A stretch of 64,000 nt of DNA, taken from contig NZ_CP069159.1 of NCBI RefSeq assembly GCF_016811995.1, positions 1,054,001 to 1,118,000 on the forward strand, given 5' to 3'. Source of the stretch: Citrobacter sp. R56 (GTDB taxonomy: Bacteria; Pseudomonadota; Gammaproteobacteria; Enterobacterales; Enterobacteriaceae). Below, piece after piece: positions 20,746-29,872 of the stretch. Made by a program: the position numbers and the translations under genes. The notes under the pieces are model-generated. The model did no database searches and was not told where the DNA came from. It saw only the letters and a program-made list of their open reading frames with translations. Each line of letters starts with the position of its first letter. Position 1 is the stretch's first letter.

Positions 20746-22194
20746 TTAAAGGCCGATACACATGTATTTGATTTCTAAATAATCTTCGATACCGTATTTG
20801 GAACCTTCGCGGCCAAGGCCGGAGGCTTTGATCCCACCAAAGGGCGCGACTTCGTTAGAGATAATGCCGGTGTTGATCCCAACAATGCCGTACTCCAGCG
20901 CTTCGCCGACGCGGAAGACGCGGCTCAGATCGCGGGCATAAAAATAAGCCGCCAGACCGAACTCGGTGTCGTTGGCCTGGGCTATCACGTCAGCTTCATC
21001 GTGAAAGCGGAACAGCGGAGCGAGCGGGCCAAACGTCTCTTCTTTGGCTACTTTCGCATCACGCGGGACATCCGCCAGAATGGTGGGCTGGAAGAAGTTG
21101 CCGCCCAGCGCATGCGCCTCACCGCCCGTGACCACGCGCGCGCCTTTCCCGACGGCATCCGCGATATGTTCTTTTACTTTGGCGACGGCTTTCTCATCGA
21201 TCAGCGGCCCGGTAGTGACGCCCGCCTGTAAGCCATCGCCGAGATGCAGTTTGTTCACCGCTTGCTGCAGTTGTTCCGCAAAGCGCTCATAAACGCCGTC
21301 CTGCACATACAGGCGGTTGGCGCAGACGCAGGTCTGCCCGGCATTACGGAATTTTGAGGCCAGCGCCCCTTCCACGGCTTTATCCAGATCGGCATCGTCA
21401 AAGACGATAAACGGTGCGTTGCCGCCAAGCTCCAGAGAGACTTTTTTGATGTCTTTGGCGCACTGTTCCATTAACTGACGGCCAATTTCTGTGGAGCCGG
21501 TAAAGGAGAGTTTGCGTACCAGCGGGTTGCCGGTCAGTTCATTGCCGACGGCGCTTGCTGATCCGGTAACGACGTTAAAGACGCCGGCGGGAACTCCGGC
21601 GCGATGTGCCAGCTCCGCCAGCGCCAGCGCGGAAAACGGGGTCTGACTGGCGGGTTTGAGCACCATGGTGCAGCCCGCAGCCAACGCCGGACCGGCCTTA
21701 CGGGTGATCATTGCCGACGGGAAGTTCCACGGCGTAATGGCGGCCGTGACGCCAATCGGTTGTTTGATGACGATCAGACGCTTGTCTGCCTGATGACCCG
21801 GAATGGTGTCGCCATAAATACGTTTGCCCTCTTCGGCAAACCATTCAATAAAGGAGGCGGCATAGACGATCTCGCCTTTCGCTTCCGCCAGCGGCTTGCC
21901 CTGTTCCAGGGTCATCAGGCGCGCCAGATCGTCCTGGTGTTCCATCATCAGGTTGTACCAGCGACGCAGAATATTGGCCCGCTCTTTGGCGGTCAGCGCA
22001 CGCCAGGCGGGGAGGGCGCGATTCGCGGCTTCAATGGCCTCGCGGGTTTCGGTGGCCCCCATTTTGGGGACGCTGCCCAGCGGTTGGCCGTTTGCAGGAT
22101 TGTTCACTGCGATCACGTCGCCGCTTTGGGCATCGCGCCACTGGCCTTCAATAAAAGCCTGCTGGCGGAACAAGGTTGGATCGTTAAGTTGCAT
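20746..22194 (-). CDS. gabD: GabD, succinate semialdehyde dehydrogenase (NADP+)
   Basis: Aldehyde dehydrogenase of 482 residues oxidizing succinate (and glutarate) semialdehyde. Catalytic Glu in LELGGNAPF and Cys in NAGQTCVCANR, NAD(P)-binding FTGSTEIGRQL. Start at MQLNDPTLFRQQAF as in E. coli. It lies 23 bases after lhgO and 35 before gabT, so it is co-transcribed. Confidence 0.96.
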   Translation of the reverse strand: MQLNDPTLFRQQAFIEGQWRDAQSGDVIAVNNPANGQPLGSVPKMGATETREAIEAANRALPAWRALTAKERANILRRWYNLMMEHQDDLARLMTLEQGKPLAEAKGEIVYAASFIEWFAEEGKRIYGDTIPGHQADKRLIVIKQPIGVTAAITPWNFPSAMITRKAGPALAAGCTMVLKPASQTPFSALALAELAHRAGVPAGVFNVVTGSASAVGNELTGNPLVRKLSFTGSTEIGRQLMEQCAKDIKKVSLELGGNAPFIVFDDADLDKAVEGALASKFRNAGQTCVCANRLYVQDGVYERFAEQLQQAVNKLHLGDGLQAGVTTGPLIDEKAVAKVKEHIADAVGKGARVVTGGEAHALGGNFFQPTILADVPRDAKVAKEETFGPLAPLFRFHDEADVIAQANDTEFGLAAYFYARDLSRVFRVGEALEYGIVGINTGIISNEVAPFGGIKASGLGREGSKYGIEDYLEIKYMCIGL

Positions 22195-22217
22195 GATTGC
22201 TTCCTGTCTCAAGGTGT

Positions 22218-23486
22218 TTAACGGGTAAATGCGGCGTGTAAGGTGTCCACGCTACGTGCCGCACGCAGCGTGCGTCCGGAATTGTGTTGGCTCTCCAGTA
22301 GCGTCTGCACTTTGCTGACGATATGGGCACCGATCGGAATAGCCGATGTCGCTGCCGGAGAGGGGGCGTTACAGGTATGGATAGAGCGCGGTGTGGTCAC
22401 AAACAGAAAGTCGTCGATAAGCTTTCCGTCTGGCGAAACCGCCTGCGCCCGTACGCCCGCAGGCCACGGCTGGAGATCTTTTAATGTCAGGCTCGGGCAG
22501 TATTTTTGTACCAATCGCAGGTAGCCGCTTTTGCACAGCGAGTTTTTCATTTCACTGAGGCCAGAACGCAGATTGTTTTGCAGTACACGACGGATCCCGG
22601 ACGATCCGAGGATCTCCAGCGTGTCGCTGAAGGAGAAGTCGCGCTTACGATAGCCTTCGCGTTTGAAGGCGAGCACGGCGTTGGGGCCGACGGTGACGCT
22701 ACCGTCGATCATACGGGTGAGATGCACGCCAAGAAACGGCATCGCCGGATCGGGGATCGGGTAGATCAAATGGTTGACGATGTGATTATGCTCGGGCGCC
22801 AGGCGGAAATACTCGCCACGGAACGGGCAGATAATAAAACCGGGATCGACACCCAGCATTTTGACCAGTCTGTCGGCCATCAGCCCGGAGCAGCCGATCA
22901 GCGTTGAGGCTTCAAATTCCTGCCCCTGCCGGGTGTGGACAACCACGCCGGTCGCGTGCTCTTTCAGGGCGCTAACCTCGGCGTGATAAACAATGTCGCC
23001 GCCTTTCGCCTGGAAGATTTTCGCCATTGCTGCGGTGACTTCGCGATAGCTGACAATCCCGCTGGAAGGCACAAAAATGCCGCCCAGTCCGGTAATGTTC
23101 GGCTCGCGTTCGCGCAACTCGTCGGCACTGAGCCACTCGCGCTCAATCCCGTTGGCTGCCGTACGATCCCACAGCGCCCGCATCCGTTCCATTTCCAGTT
23201 CGGAGGTGGCGACCAGCATTTTTCCGCACTCGTCGTAGCGAATGCCGTTTTGAACGCAGAAGGCTTTGGTGGCCTTGTTTCCCGCCAGGCAAAACTGCGC
23301 TTTCAGGCTGCCAGGGGTGTAGTAAACCCCGGCATGAATTACGCCGCTGTTGTGGCCCGTCTGATGACAGGCCGGTGCAGACTCTTTTTCCAGCACCACA
23401 ATTTTGGCGTCCGGGTAGACATCAATCAGCTGCATGGCGGTCGACATGCCGATAATGCCGCCGCCAATAATCACAAAATCATACAT
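22218..23486 (-). CDS. lhgO: LhgO, L-2-hydroxyglutarate dehydrogenase
   Basis: FAD-dependent membrane-associated oxidoreductase (422 residues) turning L-2-hydroxyglutarate into 2-oxoglutarate and passing electrons to the quinone pool. N-terminal FAD Rossmann motif IIGGGIIGMSTAMQL and the conserved HQTGHNSGVIHAGVYY. It directly follows csiD, whose product CsiD makes its substrate from glutarate. Confidence 0.95.
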   Translation of the reverse strand: MYDFVIIGGGIIGMSTAMQLIDVYPDAKIVVLEKESAPACHQTGHNSGVIHAGVYYTPGSLKAQFCLAGNKATKAFCVQNGIRYDECGKMLVATSELEMERMRALWDRTAANGIEREWLSADELREREPNITGLGGIFVPSSGIVSYREVTAAMAKIFQAKGGDIVYHAEVSALKEHATGVVVHTRQGQEFEASTLIGCSGLMADRLVKMLGVDPGFIICPFRGEYFRLAPEHNHIVNHLIYPIPDPAMPFLGVHLTRMIDGSVTVGPNAVLAFKREGYRKRDFSFSDTLEILGSSGIRRVLQNNLRSGLSEMKNSLCKSGYLRLVQKYCPSLTLKDLQPWPAGVRAQAVSPDGKLIDDFLFVTTPRSIHTCNAPSPAATSAIPIGAHIVSKVQTLLESQHNSGRTLRAARSVDTLHAAFTR

Positions 23487-23509
23487 CCGCTCTGTTCCTC
23501 GGGTGGCGC

Positions 23510-24487
23510 TTATTGGTGCGTCTGGTAGCCGTGAGTGGCGTAGGCGAAATAACCGCGCTGGCGCATCAGTTCACGACGTAAATCAGGATGAGCGGTAAAA
23601 CGATCGCGTCCGTGCAGCCAGAACAGGTTGTTAATCAGCAGGAATTTGCCGACCGGAACGGGAACGGAAAGGATGTTTTTACTGGTTTCCAGCGCATCCG
23701 AAAGATCGCTAAGCCAGGTGCCTTCTTCAAAATCTTTCGGCTGCACGAACTGGTCGATGTAACGCATGACCGGACGGCCCAGTGGGTCGACGTCGAACAC
23801 CGGGTGAAAGACATCGTGACTGACGTTTTTGCTTGGCGGTGCTGCCCAGCGCATCGCCCGGCGTGCCAGAGGATGCGAGAAGTATTCTTCCAGGTGTTCC
23901 CAGTCATCAAGATGCAGCAGCAGCGAATTACCGCCTTCCATATTCTGCTCATCGATTTTCATCATCAGCACGTAATCGGTTACCTCTTCGACGAAGGTTC
24001 CGTCGTTGTGCAATTCCAGTACGCGGTGAGGCTGGCGCAGGTAGCTGTCTGAACTGTCGACATTTTTCACCACAAACCGCGCATAGTATTGACCGCTCAT
24101 CGCGTCATAATTGGAACGCCCAATCAGATGCGCCACGGCGGTGGCCAGTTTGACCATGTCGTCAGCCTGCGCCACGTTGTCGACCCCTTCAGCGCCGATC
24201 AACAGAGCGCCTTCGCCTCGCTCCAGCAGCGTTTTGATCAGCAGCGGTTGCAGTTGGTTGCCGCAGAGATCGTCGAGGATCTTGCTTACCTTAAAGCGTA
24301 AAAATGATTTGTATTCCAGCGCCTGCACCGGCCACTGCGCAACCTGCTGTAAGAATTGTTGGGTCGTGTCGGAGCTAAACGTCAGTTCCAGCAGTCGCGG
24401 TGATTGTGCGGACGGGGCGACGGTGAAACCGGTGTAGCTCCGGGCTGAATCCCCAGCGTTGGGTTTTACGGCAGTCAGTGCATTCAT
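23510..24487 (-). CDS. csiD: CsiD (GlaH), glutarate 2-hydroxylase
   Basis: Fe(II)/2-oxoglutarate dioxygenase of 325 residues producing L-2-hydroxyglutarate, succinate and CO2 from glutarate. The HxD metal pair stands in [12 protein letters not shown] and the distal His in WLHGRDRF. I use the ATG at 24487 (MNALTAVKP), which gives the E. coli length and has GAGAGG before it; the frame stays open upstream. First gene of csiD-lhgO-gabDTP, known in E. coli to be driven by RpoS and CRP. Confidence 0.95.
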   Translation of the reverse strand: MNALTAVKPNAGDSARSYTGFTVAPSAQSPRLLELTFSSDTTQQFLQQVAQWPVQALEYKSFLRFKVSKILDDLCGNQLQPLLIKTLLERGEGALLIGAEGVDNVAQADDMVKLATAVAHLIGRSNYDAMSGQYYARFVVKNVDSSDSYLRQPHRVLELHNDGTFVEEVTDYVLMMKIDEQNMEGGNSLLLHLDDWEHLEEYFSHPLARRAMRWAAPPSKNVSHDVFHPVFDVDPLGRPVMRYIDQFVQPKDFEEGTWLSDLSDALETSKNILSVPVPVGKFLLINNLFWLHGRDRFTAHPDLRRELMRQRGYFAYATHGYQTHQ

Positions 24488-24777
24488 CAGAATCGATCCT
24501 CTCGGTAGATTGTCGTGGGAGACATGGCGATGCTCATTTCGTAGCCATAAATTAAAAATATCTACATTTTTGATAAACGCATATAAAACGGCCAAATTGT
24601 TTAATTTTTGTGATCGACGGCAACAAATATTTAACAATGTGCTTTGTGTGGATAAGGGCGGGAGAGGGACGGCGGGTTAGTTAAATACCATTTAAAACAG
24701 TGTGTTAATTAGAGATAACCGCTAGAGGAACGCTCCAGCGGTGTACTCATAGATAAGTCACAGGAGAGGGGATGCTC
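24488..24777. promoter_or_regulatory. csiD upstream region with a terminator-like hairpin
   Basis: The 290 bases between csiD and the hydrolase gene hold the expected csiD promoter; I could not identify a confident CRP site by eye. A hairpin at 24718-24742 (ACCGCTAGAG / CTCCAGCGGT, one mismatch) lies just past the hydrolase gene's far side and could act in either direction. Confidence 0.45.
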
Positions 24778-26208
24778 TCAGCCAGCGCGGTAGCCCATAA
24801 TGGCGAACAGCGTTTCGCCGCCTTGTGCGCCACTGGCCAGAAAACCTTCAGCAGTGAGCGCTAACGGGCGTCGTGTCACCGAATTCCCGACATTACCGCC
24901 GATAATTTCAATTTCATCAGCACCGACGGAAACCACTAAATCCGTATGGCTGCTGTAATTGCCAAGATGCTGGTGATCGTAGTCGACGACTTTATCGGGA
25001 TCCCGATCCCAGCACACCAGATCGCCCACCTGGGGTTTACGCTCATTCAGCCTGTAACCCCAATACAAGGCATTGGCGTTACCCTGATTTCTGTCCCGGA
25101 TAGACTTACTGATGTAGGTCGCATGCGAGGCCGAATAGGCAAACCGATGATCGGCCCCCGCCTGGCGCATCACCCATGAGATAAACGCCGCTGACCACGG
25201 CCAGTCATGATCCCGCCCGTCCAGATCGTCTCGTCCGATCTTTGCCCAATACAGACCGACGCGCTGCCACCAGCCATCTTCACCCTCTTTACGCCCGGTA
25301 TGGATAATGCCCCCGCTGCGGTTGTAACGCTGATCGCCGAAAAAGCGCCATTCTTCGGTTGCGATTGTCGCCGCACTGGCGGTAAAACCTGTAACGGAAG
25401 AAACCGCAGGTTGGGGTTCTGACGCGGGTGCTGCTGCTCCGTTTCCGCTTGCCGCTTCGTCAATAAACGGCACCGTGCCTTGCTCCGTGAGAGGCATGGC
25501 GACCGGAATTACCGGTATACCGGTCGCCGGTCCCACGGGTATGCCGTGGGCATTAATCGGCACCTGCGAAAGATCCCAATTGCCACGTTCAATTTCGACG
25601 CGCAAACATTTTGTCCGGTAGACCGTGGGATGCAGTACCGGGTTACTATGGTTGGCTAACCATGAATTTCGCACCCTGACATACTCGGAAATCCACGTGC
25701 GTTCATTCCCTCCGCTGGCTGGAGGAACCTCACGAAACCGGGAACGCAGGAACGGCAAAATGCTGCCGCTATGGATAAAAGAGTCATAGATGACCAACAT
25801 GGAAAGCGCTTCTTTAAAGCCAAACGTTTGTGCCCATTTCAGCGCGGGAGTGAAGTAGCGCTCATCAAAAAACAGGTCCTGAACGGTCTTCATTATCGGG
25901 TCGTCGCTGCCTGCGCGACGAAGCAGACTCTTGAACTGCTCATGATCAACCAGCGGTGTATTTCCGATCAGGGGAACGAAGGGGGCAAGTTCGGCGCTGA
26001 ATTGCCCGTTTGCGTTGACGTATCGGGCGACCAGATCTTTCAGTTTGCCGTATTCGGTGGTTTGCGAACGGCCAAACGTTATTTGTCGAATTTGATGCGG
26101 CCCATCAGGGAATATTGCGATGACGGAATAATTCCCCTCGGCTGAACCGGTTTCAAAAGCATTCAGAACGCGTTCACAAATACTTTTTTGCACGGGGGTG
26201 AGTATCAT
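24778..26208 (-). CDS. Two-domain cell-wall/glycan hydrolase (GH46-like plus DUF2272)
   Basis: A 476-residue protein with no obvious signal peptide. Residues 1 to about 220 resemble GH46 chitosanase-type enzymes (ICERVLNAFETGSAEGNYSVI, an early glutamate, then GRSQTTEYG, and a helical region SMLVIYDSFIHSGS). A Pro/Ala/Ser linker (about 235-300) leads to a DUF2272-type domain (about 305-475; WPWSAAFISWVMRQAGA and SHATYISKSI). The start is set by AGGAGG seven bases before the ATG, not the upstream in-frame codon. It follows the membrane-protein gene at 26250 by 41 bases, so the two are probably co-expressed. Function is inferred from fold resemblance alone. Confidence 0.7.
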   Translation of the reverse strand: MILTPVQKSICERVLNAFETGSAEGNYSVIAIFPDGPHQIRQITFGRSQTTEYGKLKDLVARYVNANGQFSAELAPFVPLIGNTPLVDHEQFKSLLRRAGSDDPIMKTVQDLFFDERYFTPALKWAQTFGFKEALSMLVIYDSFIHSGSILPFLRSRFREVPPASGGNERTWISEYVRVRNSWLANHSNPVLHPTVYRTKCLRVEIERGNWDLSQVPINAHGIPVGPATGIPVIPVAMPLTEQGTVPFIDEAASGNGAAAPASEPQPAVSSVTGFTASAATIATEEWRFFGDQRYNRSGGIIHTGRKEGEDGWWQRVGLYWAKIGRDDLDGRDHDWPWSAAFISWVMRQAGADHRFAYSASHATYISKSIRDRNQGNANALYWGYRLNERKPQVGDLVCWDRDPDKVVDYDHQHLGNYSSHTDLVVSVGADEIEIIGGNVGNSVTRRPLALTAEGFLASGAQGGETLFAIMGYRAG

Positions 26209-26249
26209 AAAACTCCTCCTGTTATCGAGAGTGAGTGAATGCACATTGC

Positions 26250-27197
26250 TCATTTTTTCTTACGGGCGGGCTGGTCTGGATCGGGGGGTTTTGGGCCGGT
26301 GGAGCGTATCTGCATGACGCGCTGAAGTGTGTCGAACCAGAATTGGCCGCCGAGCGAGACCGCGAAAATGGTGACCAGCAATCCCGCTGCTTTTGCCAGG
26401 TATTCCCACACGGTGTGCGGCAAACCTTTCCATCCGAATGAGAGGCCGGACGTCTCCAGGGCGGATACCGCCTCTGTATATTTTGTTGTGGCTATTTCGA
26501 CTTGAGCGTTTGCTTGTGCAACGTTGACAACTATCGTTTTGTTCTTCGCTTTTTCAGCCTGATTTTCCGCGCTGGTCAGGGCCTGCTGCGCAGTGCTCAC
26601 CATTTTTTCGCGAGCCGCAGGATTTGAGGCCAGTACTGTCGCGATATTGATAGTGTCGACATTTCCGCTGAGAACCAGAAGCGCGGCGATGATAAGCGTG
26701 ATGGTCTGCGTTTTACGTTTGTACCAGCCGGAGGCGCGGTCCATCACGGCATCGAACTGTTTTGCGACGGCCTGGCGAAACTGAGTTGCATCGTTTTCAG
26801 TCTGCATCACAAATGTTTCAAGGATCCCTTTTATACGGTTATTTTCTGCCGTTCCCGGCAGCGAACTCACCCCTGCGGACAGCGTCGCCATGACGGTTTT
26901 CCCCACCACCAGCGATTCCACAACCTGCCCGACTATTTCTGGGGGAATATAAGAGGGGAGACCGTTTTGACCTTTGCTAAGGGATTGAATCAAAGGATGC
27001 GCATAAAACTGGGTAATAAACTGTTCCTTCGGCGCCAGCTCTCCTGAAAATAACTCTTTCAGCGCCAGGTCAAGATTTTTGCTGCGGATATTGGCCCAGG
27101 CAGAAATGGCTTCAACAATAGCGGTGCAGGCAATTCCGAACGTAAAGTATACGGTCATAAGCCCAATCAGTACGTCGAGCGTCTCCAGTCCAAACAT
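26250..27197 (-). CDS. Membrane protein of unknown function, partner of the hydrolase
   Basis: A 315-residue protein with an N-terminal hydrophobic segment (about 5-30), a helical soluble region, a second hydrophobic segment (about 165-190), a coiled-coil-like Ala/Lys/Gln stretch (about 200-250), and a last hydrophobic segment (about 270-295), ending in a Pro/Lys-rich cytoplasmic tail. I do not recognise the family. The start is the ATG after GAGGAAAACAAC (peptide MFGLETLDVL). It is the first gene of a two-gene unit with the predicted wall hydrolase, and may anchor, export or control it. Confidence 0.7.
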   Translation of the reverse strand: MFGLETLDVLIGLMTVYFTFGIACTAIVEAISAWANIRSKNLDLALKELFSGELAPKEQFITQFYAHPLIQSLSKGQNGLPSYIPPEIVGQVVESLVVGKTVMATLSAGVSSLPGTAENNRIKGILETFVMQTENDATQFRQAVAKQFDAVMDRASGWYKRKTQTITLIIAALLVLSGNVDTINIATVLASNPAAREKMVSTAQQALTSAENQAEKAKNKTIVVNVAQANAQVEIATTKYTEAVSALETSGLSFGWKGLPHTVWEYLAKAAGLLVTIFAVSLGGQFWFDTLQRVMQIRSTGPKPPDPDQPARKKK

Positions 27198-27739
27198 GTT
27201 GTTTTCCTCACCATCAGGCGTGTTCAATCAACCGCTTTCGGAAATCGCATAGATTTCTCCCTGAAATATGAATCAGATACCATTAATAATCGTTAATATT
27301 TTCGTCGTAATTTATCGCGCGATATCAATCATTCGTCGCATCCCGCTGGGGTTCCCGTGTGGAAAACAGTGAGGATGGTGATGCGTCAGGGAAACTGAAT
27401 AACAAAATGATAAGGCGCGCTGGCGCGGGGGAGGCAGGTCGTCGTCTGAACGATTGAGGTGTATTTTACGTTTATTACCTCTCTATTAGTTATAAATAAA
27501 TTTTCTGTAAAAAGAGTTAATCACTTTTGGCATAAACTTAATCTTATCTCAATGCCAATATCAGAATAACGACGTGCTTCTTTGTTGATATAAATATCAT
27601 TGCAGCGGTTGAATGTTTTAACTGAAAAATAAGGCGATAACCGGGGCGCGTTATTATTTGTCCGGCCAGGGCATCACCGGGAATTATCGGCTACTGCCCG
27701 CGCGTTGTCATTTCCGGTATTTTTTCTCAATGTTATCTA
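27198..27739. other. Gap between the hydrolase unit and the LysR gene
   Basis: About 540 bases with no convincing gene. It should contain the promoter for the two-gene unit near 27200-27350, and the 3' end of the LysR gene lies at its right. An open frame at 27658 mostly overlaps the LysR gene antisense and is not credible. Confidence 0.5.
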
Positions 27740-28651
27740 TCAGGCAGACGCGGAATAAGAATGACTCATCAGCTCCTCCAAAAACAGGCGAAGGATCGCC
27801 GGTTGTGTGGCTCCCCGTTTTGTTATCGAAGAAAACGGCCATTTAGAGCCAAATTGCTCAGGCTCCAGCTGGCGCATTTGACCCGCGTTAACCCACTGGC
27901 GGGCATAGTGCCGGGGGAGAAAACCGAGGTACGCGCCGGTCAGAATGAGAATGGCCTGTGCTTCGACATTGTCGACGGTAGCGGCGGCATAGCTTGATTT
28001 GAGCAATTGCAGATCGCGTTGTTGCAGAAAGCCGCGTGCGACAATTTGACTCTCACGAATCGCATCGATGAGGGCATCGCCGCGTGGAGGATTATCGAAA
28101 AGCGGATGATAGCGGCTGCAATACAGACCATCAGGCTCATCGTATAACTGCGTATAACTGAGCCCGGCCACCTCAAACGGGAAATGGCCAATGGCGACGT
28201 GCAATCGCCCGTCAAGGACGCGTCCTTCTAGCTCTGCGGGCGTGCCAATGTAGATATCCAGTTGCACATCGTGACCGTGGGAGACGAACTGGCGCAACGT
28301 ACGCGACAGGACGCTGTCGTTGTCAGTGGCGGTATTGTCAATGATGCCCAGATAGAGCTTGCCGGAGATGTGCCGCTTGAGCGCGGAGGTATCCATACAA
28401 AACGTATCCACCGCCAGAAACAGCCGTTGCGCCGCCTCGTAGGTGGCGGTGCCGTATTCCGTCAGTCGAAACCCGCAACGCCCGCGTTCGCACAATTTGA
28501 CGCCGAGGCGAGTCTCCAGGCTGGTCATGTGTTCGCTGATCGTGGACTGGCTCACATTCAACGCCGCCTGAGCTGCAGAAAAACCGTTACATTTCACTAT
28601 GGTCATGAAAATTCTGAGTAGCTTAAGGTCAATATTCTGCAGTTGATTCAC
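27740..28651 (-). CDS. LysR-type regulator of the guanidino-compound gene set
   Basis: LysR regulator of 303 residues. The N-terminal winged helix (about 5-65) has NGFSAAQAALNVSQSTISEHMTSLETRLG; the rest is the periplasmic-binding-like effector domain. It is divergent from the ureohydrolase gene with a 153-base gap, the standard LysR layout, so it most likely senses a guanidino compound and activates the four genes to its right. The effector is unknown. Confidence 0.85.
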   Translation of the reverse strand: MNQLQNIDLKLLRIFMTIVKCNGFSAAQAALNVSQSTISEHMTSLETRLGVKLCERGRCGFRLTEYGTATYEAAQRLFLAVDTFCMDTSALKRHISGKLYLGIIDNTATDNDSVLSRTLRQFVSHGHDVQLDIYIGTPAELEGRVLDGRLHVAIGHFPFEVAGLSYTQLYDEPDGLYCSRYHPLFDNPPRGDALIDAIRESQIVARGFLQQRDLQLLKSSYAAATVDNVEAQAILILTGAYLGFLPRHYARQWVNAGQMRQLEPEQFGSKWPFSSITKRGATQPAILRLFLEELMSHSYSASA

Positions 28652-28804
28652 GTCTCTATCTCCTCATGCGTTACTTCGGAAAAGCCGATATGAATATCTG
28701 ATGTTTTCTATTTTTATCATGCAAATTGTTGTCCATAGTCATTGTTATGGCAAGTCAACCTGTGCCAGGTCGTTTCAGAAAATTCACAGACTGGGGGAGA
28801 AAGT
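28652..28804 (+). promoter_or_regulatory. Divergent control region between LysR and ureohydrolase genes
   Basis: 153 bases holding the start regions of both genes. The AT-rich part near 28695-28740 likely carries the promoters; GGGGGAGAA at 28793 is the ribosome site of the ureohydrolase gene. No clear T-N11-A operator could be assigned by eye. Confidence 0.5.
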
Positions 28805-29782
28805 ATGGGGAACAATAACTACGAGTCCGGACGATTGAATCTGCCGTTTGTCGGCCATTGTACGTTTGCCAAAGCGCCGGTATGCCTCAACTGGGAAGAG
28901 ATTGATGCCGATGTCGCGATTCTGGGCGCGCCCAACGATATGGGGACGCAGTGGCGCTCTGGTGCCCGCTTCGGACCCCGCGGAATTCGCGAGGCGTCTA
29001 CGTTATTTTCGTTTGGTCATGCTGGTGCCTATGATCATGAAGACGATGCGCTGTATCTGACGCAAGACCAGGTAAGAATGGTCGATGTGGGCGATGCTGA
29101 CATCGTGCACACCGATATGACCAGCAGTAACGCAAACATTGAACTGGCGGTACGTAAGATCCTGGCTTCCGGCGCGATGCCGGTGGTGCTGGGCGGCGAC
29201 CATTCCATTCACGCCCCGGTCATTAAGGCCTATGAAGGGCGCGGGCCGATTCACATCGTCCATTTCGATGCCCACCTCGACTTCGTCGATGAGCGCCACG
29301 GCGTGCGCTATGGCCATGGCAGCCCGCTGCGCCGTGCGTCAGAAATGAATCACATCGCGGGCATGACGCAACTCGGTATCCGCAACGTCTCCTCATCCAA
29401 CCGCAGCGACTACGACGCGGCGCGTGCAGCGGGTTCCAATATTCTGTCGGTACGCGACGTACGCCGTTTAGGCGTTGAAGGCGTGCTGGAGCAGATCCCG
29501 CAGGGCTGCAACTACTACCTCACCATTGATATCGACGGTTTTGACCCGTCGATTGCCCCGGGCACCGGTACGCCGAGCCACGGTGGTTTCCAGTACTACG
29601 AGGTGCTGGAGATTATTCAGGCGCTGGCGAAACGCAGTGGCGGCAACATTATCGGTATGGATTTGGTTGAAGTGGCGCCCGCCTACGATCCCTCCGGCGT
29701 GACCTCGATTCTGGCAGCCCAACTGCTGATGAATAGCATTGGTTTTATTTTCTACGAGCGTAAGCAATCCCAGGCTCGCTAA
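28805..29782 (+). CDS. Agmatinase/guanidino-acid ureohydrolase
   Basis: A 325-residue dimanganese ureohydrolase of the arginase/agmatinase family. Metal-ligand motifs are complete: GGDHSIHAP, FDAHLDFVD (DxHxD), and TIDIDGFDPSIAPGTGTP. It releases urea from a guanidino substrate; specificity among agmatine, guanidinobutyrate and guanidinopropionate cannot be read by eye. The ATG at 28805 follows a strong ribosome site, so I reject the in-frame ATG at 28742. It starts an operon with aldehyde dehydrogenase, NCS1 permease and GMC oxidoreductase genes, which argues for guanidinobutyrase-type catabolism, not polyamine synthesis. Confidence 0.85.
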   Translation: MGNNNYESGRLNLPFVGHCTFAKAPVCLNWEEIDADVAILGAPNDMGTQWRSGARFGPRGIREASTLFSFGHAGAYDHEDDALYLTQDQVRMVDVGDADIVHTDMTSSNANIELAVRKILASGAMPVVLGGDHSIHAPVIKAYEGRGPIHIVHFDAHLDFVDERHGVRYGHGSPLRRASEMNHIAGMTQLGIRNVSSSNRSDYDAARAAGSNILSVRDVRRLGVEGVLEQIPQGCNYYLTIDIDGFDPSIAPGTGTPSHGGFQYYEVLEIIQALAKRSGGNIIGMDLVEVAPAYDPSGVTSILAAQLLMNSIGFIFYERKQSQAR

Positions 29783-29791
29783 GCAACAAGT

Positions 29792-29808
29792 GGGTGGTTA
29801 AACCACCC
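29792..29808. repeat. Hairpin between ureohydrolase and aldehyde dehydrogenase genes
   Basis: GGGTGG TTAAA CCACCC, ten bases past the ureohydrolase stop, in a 90-base gap. It may attenuate transcription or protect the upstream message. Confidence 0.5.
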
Positions 29809-29872
29809 CTCTGAACCCTACCTGCATAACCCGTGAGTTAAAAATCGGGTGTAAAAAAAAGAGGATCATCAA

